From Streptomyces sp. CB00455 (GTDB lineage: Bacteria; Actinomycetota; Actinomycetes; Streptomycetales; Streptomycetaceae): a DNA stretch of 64,000 nt. The position numbers and the translations under genes were made by a program. The DNA lies in the NCBI RefSeq assembly GCF_001905445.1, contig NZ_LIVQ01000003.1, positions 745,445-809,444 on the forward strand, written 5' to 3'. Below, one piece after another: positions 43,006 through 49,642 of the stretch. The notes beneath the pieces are model-generated. The model made no database searches. It was not told the DNA's origin and was given only the letters and a program-made list of their open reading frames with translations. Within the stretch, counting starts at the first letter, position 1; each line of letters begins with the position of its first letter.

Positions 43006-43932
43006 CTACCGCCGGGCACCCAGAGCCACGCCGCCCAGGATGAGCGCCATGCAGAGCAGCTGCGCCGGACCGGTCCGTTCTCCGATGAGCCAGAAGCCCA
43101 GCACCGCGACGCACACCGGCTGGAGGTAGTAGACGACTCCGGCGCGGGCGGCGCCGATGACCGAGATCGCCTTGTTCCAGGCGAAGAAGGCGACGGCCGA
43201 GGAGAACACGCCGACGTAGAGCAGCGGTCCAACCGTCCCGGCGGTGGCGTCGAAGCCGCCCTGGACGGACAGGGAGACGGCGTAGGCGGGCGCGAGCATC
43301 AGCGCGCCGAGCACGAAGGTGGTGATCAGGAAGGCCAGGCCGCCCAGTTCGGCGGGCTTGCGCTTGAGGAGGGCGCTGTAGGTGGCGAAGGAAAGGGCCG
43401 CGGCGAACATCCACAGGTCGCCGGCGCCGACGTCGAGACCGGGGGAGCCGCCCCCGACCAGCAGGAGTACCCCGACGGCGGCGAGCAGCAGTCCGAAGGT
43501 GCGCCGCAGGCCCAGCCGTTCGCCGCCGAGACGGGCGTAGAGCGCCATGAGGACCGGCGAAGCAGCCATGATCATGCCCATGTTGGAGGCGGAGGTGGTC
43601 AGGCCGGCCTGGTGCACGAGGGTGTTGTAGAGGGCGACGCCGAAAAAGGTGGCGAGGGCGATGAAGCCGAAGTGCCGGCGGATCAGGGCCCGCTGCTGCC
43701 AGGCCTGTCGGGCGGCGAAGGGGGCGACGGCGAGGCCGGCGATGATCCACCGCCAGAAGACCGCCTGCACGGGCGGGACGCTGTCGGCCATTCCCCGGGT
43801 GGCGACGAAGCTGCCGGACCAGACCACCGTCGCGAGCAGGGCGAGGAGCACTCCGGCTCCGGAGGCGCCCTTCTTCCCCGCCTCTGCGGGCTCACCGGGC
43901 GAAACGGTACGGGCGCGGTCCATGACGGCCAC
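43006..43932 (-). CDS. EamA/DMT-family transporter 1
   Basis: A 308-residue integral membrane protein with ten predicted helices arranged as two EamA repeats (first about 25-150, second about 165-300), typical of metabolite or drug exporters. Motifs include WSGSFVATRG near the N-terminus and AARAGVVYYLQPV in the second repeat. GTG 43932 is preferred because GAGGGGG lies about 9 nt upstream; ATG 43923 (MDRARTVS) is the alternative. It is followed at 10 nt by the LysR gene and preceded at 43 nt by a second, less similar EamA gene. Confidence 0.88.
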   Translation of the reverse strand: MAVMDRARTVSPGEPAEAGKKGASGAGVLLALLATVVWSGSFVATRGMADSVPPVQAVFWRWIIAGLAVAPFAARQAWQQRALIRRHFGFIALATFFGVALYNTLVHQAGLTTSASNMGMIMAASPVLMALYARLGGERLGLRRTFGLLLAAVGVLLLVGGGSPGLDVGAGDLWMFAAALSFATYSALLKRKPAELGGLAFLITTFVLGALMLAPAYAVSLSVQGGFDATAGTVGPLLYVGVFSSAVAFFAWNKAISVIGAARAGVVYYLQPVCVAVLGFWLIGERTGPAQLLCMALILGGVALGARR

Positions 43933-43975
43933 GGTGGGTGTCCCCCTCGGGGTCGGGCGCTCGGGTGGTGGGGAA

Positions 43976-44908
43976 CTACCGTCGCACCCGCTCATCACTC
44001 AGGTCCATCGAAATGTTTCGATCACTCTGTTCAGCAGAACTGAACGGTTGGGGAGTGCGGGCGGCCGCCAGCTGCCCGGCGACGGTGGCGCCGAAGGCGA
44101 GGGCCATGCCGGCCAGCTGTACGGGCGACAGCGCCTGCCCGAGGGCCGCCCACCCGATGACGGCGGCCGTGAGCGGGGAGAGCGGACCGAGCAGGGTGAC
44201 CGAGGTGGCGGTGAGCCGTCCGATGCCGCGGAACCAGAGCCAGTAGGCGATTGCGGTGTTGATCAGGGCCAGGTAGCCGTAGCCGAGCAGCGCGTCGCCG
44301 TCGAGCGCGGGCGGCGCCCCTTCGGCGAGGGCGGCGAGGGGGATGATGAGCAGTCCGCCGGCGGTGAGCTGCCAGCCGGTCATCGCCAGCGGGCCGACTC
44401 CCTCGGGGCGGCCCCAGCGCTTGGTCATGACGGTGCCGGCGCCCATGGAGGCGGAGGAGACCACCCCGGCGACGATGCCGATGAGGTCGAGCTCCGCTTC
44501 GGCGGTGAGGACGACCATGCTCACGCCGAAGGCGGCCGTGACGGCGGCGAGCACGGTGCGCAGGCTCGCCCGCTCGCCGAGGACGAGGGAGGCGAGGCCG
44601 ACGACGAACAGCGGGCCGAGGGAGCCGAGGACGGCGGCGACCCCGCCGGGCAGCCGGTAGGCGGAGAGGAACAGCAGCGGGAAGAAGGCGCCGATGTTGA
44701 GCGTGCCGAGGACGGCGGACTTCCACCACCACTCGCCCTTGGGCAGGGTCCGGGCCAGAGCGGTGAGCAGCAGGCCCGCGGGCAGGGCCCGCATCACCCC
44801 GGTGAACAGGGGCCGGTCGGGCGGCAGCAGTTCGGTGGCCACGGCGTAGGTGGAGCCCCAGGAGACGGGGGCGAGGGCGGTCAGGGCCACGGTGGCGTAG
44901 CGCTTCAT
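43976..44908 (-). CDS. EamA/DMT-family transporter 2
   Basis: A 310-residue ten-helix exporter of the drug/metabolite superfamily. It starts MKRYATVALTALAPVSWGST at ATG 44908 with GAGGAG 9 nt upstream. The motifs WGSTYAVATE and INTAIAYWLWFRGIGRL are those of YdcZ/RhaT-like EamA proteins. The last 20 residues are a polar tail (SAEQSDRNISMDLSDERVRR). It lies between the MFS exporter (98 nt upstream) and EamA 1, all in one direction. Substrate unknown. Confidence 0.9.
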   Translation of the reverse strand: MKRYATVALTALAPVSWGSTYAVATELLPPDRPLFTGVMRALPAGLLLTALARTLPKGEWWWKSAVLGTLNIGAFFPLLFLSAYRLPGGVAAVLGSLGPLFVVGLASLVLGERASLRTVLAAVTAAFGVSMVVLTAEAELDLIGIVAGVVSSASMGAGTVMTKRWGRPEGVGPLAMTGWQLTAGGLLIIPLAALAEGAPPALDGDALLGYGYLALINTAIAYWLWFRGIGRLTATSVTLLGPLSPLTAAVIGWAALGQALSPVQLAGMALAFGATVAGQLAAARTPQPFSSAEQSDRNISMDLSDERVRR

Positions 44909-45006
44909 GACGGGCGGCTCCTCGGAAGGGTGAGGAAAGGGGGAGGGCGACCGGCGGCCGGGGCCGGACCCGGCGCGGCCCGGGTGGCCGCGACGGACCC
45001 GGCGGC

Positions 45007-46332
45007 TCAGACGGCGGCCGGGACCGCAGGGCGCGGGGCCTCCGCCGGCGCGGGGGCCGGGGCCGGGACGTCCGCCGCCGCGGCCTGCGGCTGCGCGTAC
45101 ACGGCCTGCGCGGGCAGGTGGCGCTCCAGCCGCAGCAGCGCCAGTGCGGCGCCGAGCGCGCAGACGGTGAGGACCGCCCAGGGCAGCCGGCCGTCGACGG
45201 CGAGCAGACCGGTGAAGAAGGAGGGGGCGAGCGCGGTGGCCAGGGAGTAGGACAGCTGGTAGGTGGCCAGGTAGCGGCCGCGGACGGCCGCGGGGGCGGC
45301 GGAGACCGACAGGGCGCCCCCGGACGGGCTGTGCACCAGTTCGCCGAGGGTGTAGACCACGACGATGACCAGCAGGGCCACCAGGGTGACGCCCTGTCCG
45401 GGGCGGACCGTCCCGAGCACGATCTGCCCGATGAAGGCCGCGGCGAAGAGCAGGGCCCCGAGGGCCGCGGAGCGGGTGCGGCGGGCACCGGAGCGCCGGA
45501 CCCGGCCCGCGACCAGGACGCCGACGCCGGCGCACAGGACGGTGTTGACGGTGAAGGCGGCGCCGGTGAGGGAGTCGGGGGCCATCAGCCAGGTGGAGAG
45601 GTAGAGGGGGAAGAGGACGGACAGGGCGGCGTAGCCCAGCGCGGTGAGGAAGTTGGCGGCGGTGAGCCCGAGGAAGGGGCGGTCCCGCAGGACCATCCGG
45701 TATCCGGCGCCCTGCCCATCCGTGGCCGCCGTCGCGTCGCCGGCGGTGGCGGCGTCGCGGACCGGGCGCACCCGGCTGACGAGCAGTCCGGCGAGGGCGA
45801 AGGCCAGCGCGTTGCCCCCGGCGGTGTACGTGAAGCCGCCGGTTCCCCACACCCCGAGCACCGCGGAGACGAGCAGGGCCCCCGCGCCCATCCCGGCGTT
45901 CTGCAGGGCCCGGGTGGAGGCCAGGAGCCGGTCCCGGGCGGCGCCCCGCGCCACCTCGCCGATCAGGGACTGCTGGACGATGCCGAAGGAGCGGTCGGCG
46001 AGGGCGGTGACGAGGCAGACCGCGGCGAAGGCGGGCAGGGAGCCGGCGAAGGGGAAGAGGGCGAAGCCCACCGCCCGTACCGCGTAGAGGGCCAGGTTGA
46101 CCCGCTTGGCACCGAAGCGGTCGACGGCCGTACCCGCCAGCGGCATGAAGGCCAGGCCCGCCACCCCGGTGACGGTCAGGACCACACCGACGAGGGCGAA
46201 GGAGAGCCCGGTGACGTGGTGGAAGAAGACGAGCGAGAACGGCACGTACATGCCGATCCCGACCGAACTGATCCCGATGCCCAGGAGCAGGGACCGCTCC
46301 CCCGCCACTCGCGCCCCACTGACCGCGTCCAT
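45007..46332 (-). CDS. MFS exporter
   Basis: A 441-residue major-facilitator transporter with about 12 helices, similar in layout to drug exporters of the MDR type. The loop 2-3 motif appears as AGTAVDRFGAKRVN. ATG 46332 follows GGGGGT by about 5 nt. It is transcribed away from a MarR regulator whose intergenic region holds a 30-bp palindrome, so it is probably the regulated efflux target. The C-terminal 35 residues are Ala/Pro-rich. EamA genes follow downstream and may share the transcript. Confidence 0.9.
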   Translation of the reverse strand: MDAVSGARVAGERSLLLGIGISSVGIGMYVPFSLVFFHHVTGLSFALVGVVLTVTGVAGLAFMPLAGTAVDRFGAKRVNLALYAVRAVGFALFPFAGSLPAFAAVCLVTALADRSFGIVQQSLIGEVARGAARDRLLASTRALQNAGMGAGALLVSAVLGVWGTGGFTYTAGGNALAFALAGLLVSRVRPVRDAATAGDATAATDGQGAGYRMVLRDRPFLGLTAANFLTALGYAALSVLFPLYLSTWLMAPDSLTGAAFTVNTVLCAGVGVLVAGRVRRSGARRTRSAALGALLFAAAFIGQIVLGTVRPGQGVTLVALLVIVVVYTLGELVHSPSGGALSVSAAPAAVRGRYLATYQLSYSLATALAPSFFTGLLAVDGRLPWAVLTVCALGAALALLRLERHLPAQAVYAQPQAAAADVPAPAPAPAEAPRPAVPAAV

Positions 46333-46355
46333 GCTGACCCCCAAAGTCGGTTGAT

Positions 46356-46385
46356 GCTAAGTAGCTTAGCGCTAAGCTACTTAGC
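46356..46385. promoter_or_regulatory. Perfect 30-bp palindrome: likely double MarR operator
   Basis: The left half GCTAAGTAGCTTAGC (46356-46370) is exactly mirrored by 46371-46385. Each half is itself an inverted repeat, GCTAAG-N3-CTTAGC, so the site contains two abutting 15-bp operators. It occupies the 103-bp gap between the divergent MFS and MarR genes, 24 bp from the exporter start, the usual place for autoregulatory MarR binding. Confidence 0.8.
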
Positions 46386-46435
46386 GTCTAGCAAGTTTCT
46401 TGCCAACGACCGAGTGGAAACCGGATACTCCCCTT

Positions 46436-47029
46436 ATGAGCGAGGCCCCCGCAGTACCCCAGGCACCCACAACGCACCAGGCGGCGGACCGCGCACCCCG
46501 CGCCCCGGCCGAGCGCGCCCAGGCCGACGGCGCCCCGCAGGCGGTCGCCGCGGACGCCGTCGACGCGATCACCGACCAGTGGTACGCGGTGCGCCCCGAT
46601 CTCGAAACCGCCCCCATGGCCGTCTTCGGGCGCATCTACCGGATCACCAAGGCCATGAGCGACGCCATGGAGCAGACCTACGGACGCTTCGGCATCTCGC
46701 GCGGGGAGTTCGACGTCGTCGCCACGCTGCGCCGGTCCGGCGCCCCGTACACGCTCTCACCGCGCCAGCTGTCGGCCACGCTCATGCTCACCACGGGCGG
46801 CATGACGGGACGTCTGGACAAGCTGGAGAAGGCCGGGCTGCTCAGCCGCAGGCCCGATCCCCACGACCGGCGCGGACTACAGATCACGATCACCGACCGC
46901 GGCCTCGCCGTCATCGACGAGGCCGTCACCGCCGGCCTGGAGGTGCAGCGCGCCGCGCTCGGCGGGCTGAGCGAGGAGGAGGTCGCCGTCCTCACCGGCC
47001 TGCTGCGCAAGCTGATGGCCGGGGTCTGA
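46436..47029 (+). CDS. MarR-family transcriptional regulator
   Basis: A 197-residue regulator. The winged helix-turn-helix is in residues about 95-165 (SPRQLSATLMLTTGGMTGRLDKLEKAGLLSRR plus the wing PDPHDRRGLQITIT). The first 45 residues are an Ala/Pro-rich extension. ATG 46436 (MSEAPAVPQ) is the likely start; an upstream TTG at 46400 is possible and the ribosome site is weak for both. It is divergent from the MFS exporter and most likely represses it, and itself, through the palindrome between them. Confidence 0.9.
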   Translation: MSEAPAVPQAPTTHQAADRAPRAPAERAQADGAPQAVAADAVDAITDQWYAVRPDLETAPMAVFGRIYRITKAMSDAMEQTYGRFGISRGEFDVVATLRRSGAPYTLSPRQLSATLMLTTGGMTGRLDKLEKAGLLSRRPDPHDRRGLQITITDRGLAVIDEAVTAGLEVQRAALGGLSEEEVAVLTGLLRKLMAGV

Positions 47030-47040
47030 GAACACGACGG

Positions 47041-47096
47041 GGCGCCGAGGGTCGCCACACGGCCGGGAACACCGGTCGTGCGGACCCCCGGCGCCC
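47041..47096 (+). terminator. Terminator after marR-type gene
   Basis: A long imperfect stem beginning GGCGCCGAGGGTC and closing with GACCCCCGGCGCC, with internal pairs CGGCCGG/CCGGTCG, 12 nt after the stop. Confidence 0.6.
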
Positions 47097-47113
47097 GGGA
47101 AAGTCCTTCGGTG

Positions 47114-47130
47114 CCGGCCCTTCGGGCCGG
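47114..47130 (-). terminator. Short hairpin after the small membrane protein gene
   Basis: CCGGCCC (47114-47120) and GGGCCGG (47124-47130) pair perfectly around TTC, just past the stop of the minus-strand 47137-47373 gene. Confidence 0.5.
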
Positions 47131-47136
47131 ACCGGA

Positions 47137-47373
47137 TCAGCCTTGCTGCTGCTTGCGCGACTTGTCGCCGACCATCACGAGACCCGCGATGACCAGGAAC
47201 AGCACGATCGGCGTCGCCACGTACAGGCCGAGCGTCTCGCCGATGCTCAGGCCAGGGCCCGGGTCGTCGCCGTCGTCACGGGTCAGCGCCAGGGCGGGAG
47301 ACGTCATGAGCAGCATCATCAGCGTCGTTCCGGCCGTGACGGCGCCGGCGCGCAGAGCGTTCTTCTTGTCCAC
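47137..47373 (-). CDS. Small exported or membrane protein
   Basis: A 78-residue protein of unknown function conserved in type in Streptomyces. GTG 47373 gives MDKKNALRAGAVTAG, a signal-like hydrophobic stretch (TLMMLLMTSPALA, cleavage possible after ALA near residue 30), the acidic segment TRDDGDDPGPGLSIGETLG, and a C-terminal membrane helix (LYVATPIVLFLVIAGLVMV) with a basic tail (GDKSRKQQQG). It is probably a single-pass membrane protein with a short outside segment. It lies 56 nt after malQ's 3' end on the same strand, that is, upstream of neither a clear partner nor operon. Confidence 0.7.
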   Translation of the reverse strand: MDKKNALRAGAVTAGTTLMMLLMTSPALALTRDDGDDPGPGLSIGETLGLYVATPIVLFLVIAGLVMVGDKSRKQQQG

Positions 47374-47429
47374 GGTGCAAACGTAGCGAACCCCCGAACG
47401 GCCCGCGCGTCCGGGGGTGCCGTACGGGG

Positions 47430-49427
47430 TCAGCCGCCGTCGGCGAGTCCGGCCCGCACCGCGCCCAGCAGGGCGTTCGCCCGGGGGGAGGCCGTCAGCT
47501 CCTCCAGCGTCAGCGGCCGGCCCGTCGCGTCGGCGACCGGGAGCCGCCAATTGGGGTACTGGTCCCAGGTGCCCGGCAGGTTCTGCGGCCGCCTGTCCCC
47601 GACCGCGTCCGGCAGCCACACGCCGACCAGGCGGGCCGGCGTGCGCAGCAGGAAGGCGTACAGGGCCCGTACGGCGGCCTCCTCGCCCTTGGTGTCCAGG
47701 CCCAGGCGTTCCAGTACCTCCAGCCACTCGGCGGTGTCGGCGGCGTCCTGCGCCCCTTCCTCCTCGGCCGGCCGGGTCAGCAGGCCGAGCCGGTCGCGCA
47801 GTTCCACATGGGCTCCGGCCAGTTTGGCGGCCGTGGGCGGCAGGTCGTGGGTGGTGGCGGTGGCCAGGCAGTCGGCCCGCCAGGCGTGGGGGGCGAGCGG
47901 GGCCCCGTCACCCGTCCAGTCGCGCTCGAACCAGAGCACGGAGGTCCCGAGCACCCCGCGCCGGGCCAGCGCCTCGCGCACCCGCGGCTCCACCGTACCG
48001 AGGTCCTCGCCGATGACCAGGGCGCCGGCGCGGTGGGCCTCCAGCACCAGGACGGCCAGCATGGCCTCGCCGTCGTAGCCGACGTACGCTCCCTCGGCGG
48101 GCGGCGCGCCCTCCGGGATCCACCAGAGCCGGAACAGACCCATGACGTGGTCGATGCGCAGGGCGCCGGCGTACCGGAACACCCCGCGCAGCAGGGCCCG
48201 GAAGGGGGCGTAGCCGGTGGCCGCCAGCCGGTCGGGGCGCCAGGGGGGCAGCCCCCAGTCCTGGCCGCGCGCGTTGAAGGCGTCCGGCGGCGCCCCGACG
48301 CAGACGTGCCGGGCGTGGAAGGGGTTGGTGCGGGCGTCGGAGCCGTCGGGGTGCACCCCGACGGCGAGGTCGTGCACGATGCCCACGCTCATGCCGGCCT
48401 CGCGGGCGGCGCGCTGGGCGGCGGCGAGCTGGGTGTCGGTCAGCCAGACCAGCCAGCGGTGGAAGTCGAGCCGGCCGGCGGGATCCTCCCCCGCGGCCCG
48501 CGCGCACCAGGCGGCGTGCCGGTCCAGCGGCTGCCCCTGGTCCGCGAGGAAGTCCTGGTAGGCGGCTTCGCGTTCGGGAGTGCGGGGGACGGCGTACAGC
48601 AGTTCCAGGGCGGCTCGTTTGAGTTCCCAGACGGCGTCCCGGTCGATGAGCGCGCCCTTCTCCAGCACCTCGCGGCTCAGCTCCCCGCCCCGGGCGGCGA
48701 GTGCGGCGAGGGTTTCGGCCTCGGGGCACCGGGCGTACTCCGCGACGTCCTGGACGCAGAGGTGGACCGGGTCCGGGAAGCGGCGGGAGGAGGGGCGGTA
48801 GGGGGAGGGGTCGGTCGGGGTCCCGGGGACGGCCGCGTGCAGCGGGTTGACCTGGATGAAGCCCGCGCCGTGGGTGCGCCCGGCCCACCGCGCGAGGTCG
48901 GCGAGGTCGGCGAGGTCGCCCATGCCCCACGAGCGCTCCGAGAGCAGGGAGTAGAGCTGGACGAGGAGCCCGTGGGTGCGCTCCGGCGCAGCGGGGGCCC
49001 GGTCCGGGGCCACGATCAGGACGGTGTCGGCGGTGCGGCCGTCGGGGGCGGTGGCGGTGATCCGGTGGACGCCCAGGGGCAGCCCCTCGGGCAGCGGCCC
49101 GGCGTGGCCGCTCTCCCACTCGGCGGCCTCCTGCGGACCTTCCTCGGGCTCCAGGCGGATCCGGCAGCCGGCGGGCAGGGCGGCCAGGGCGGGCGGCGGG
49201 GGCTCCCCCTCCCAGCGCACCAGCACGCGCGGCAGCAGCATGTTCGCGGCCCGTGCCCCGTCCCGTGCCAGGCGCTCGCGGACGTCCTCGGGGGCGCCGG
49301 TGGCCACGCCGAGCGCCCCGAGCAGGGTGACGACCGTGGTCTGCGGCACCTGGACGGTGACGTCCGCGGCGGGCTGGTAGGCGGTGGCGATGCCGTGCAG
49401 GGCCGCGAGCCGGGCCAGGTCGTCCAT
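47430..49427 (-). CDS. malQ: 4-alpha-glucanotransferase (amylomaltase)
   Basis: GH77 enzyme that transfers maltosyl and longer segments between alpha-1,4-glucans in glycogen/maltodextrin metabolism. The 665-residue protein has an N-terminal extension of about 150 residues typical of actinobacterial MalQ. The GH77 catalytic elements are visible: the nucleophile Asp in LRIDHVMGLFR, the acid Glu in VIGEDLGTVEP, and the third Asp in TTHDLPP. It is divergent from the GH84 gene with a 215-bp gap. Confidence 0.95.
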   Translation of the reverse strand: MDDLARLAALHGIATAYQPAADVTVQVPQTTVVTLLGALGVATGAPEDVRERLARDGARAANMLLPRVLVRWEGEPPPPALAALPAGCRIRLEPEEGPQEAAEWESGHAGPLPEGLPLGVHRITATAPDGRTADTVLIVAPDRAPAAPERTHGLLVQLYSLLSERSWGMGDLADLADLARWAGRTHGAGFIQVNPLHAAVPGTPTDPSPYRPSSRRFPDPVHLCVQDVAEYARCPEAETLAALAARGGELSREVLEKGALIDRDAVWELKRAALELLYAVPRTPEREAAYQDFLADQGQPLDRHAAWCARAAGEDPAGRLDFHRWLVWLTDTQLAAAQRAAREAGMSVGIVHDLAVGVHPDGSDARTNPFHARHVCVGAPPDAFNARGQDWGLPPWRPDRLAATGYAPFRALLRGVFRYAGALRIDHVMGLFRLWWIPEGAPPAEGAYVGYDGEAMLAVLVLEAHRAGALVIGEDLGTVEPRVREALARRGVLGTSVLWFERDWTGDGAPLAPHAWRADCLATATTHDLPPTAAKLAGAHVELRDRLGLLTRPAEEEGAQDAADTAEWLEVLERLGLDTKGEEAAVRALYAFLLRTPARLVGVWLPDAVGDRRPQNLPGTWDQYPNWRLPVADATGRPLTLEELTASPRANALLGAVRAGLADGG

Positions 49428-49642
49428 CTACGGGCACTCCTTCGTACGTGAGGGTGGGTCAGAAGGGTGGTGCACAACGACTGGACGCCGCAGAGGAACA
49501 GGGGAGCCATACCCAGTCGGAGGCGGCGCATTCCCACCTGATACCGGTCAGATCACCCATGCGCTTTGACACTCCGGCCGCACGGGTGGTGGGCTCCTGC
49601 TCATTCGTACGAGCGGGGGACGTCCCGGGACGGGGAGGCTCG

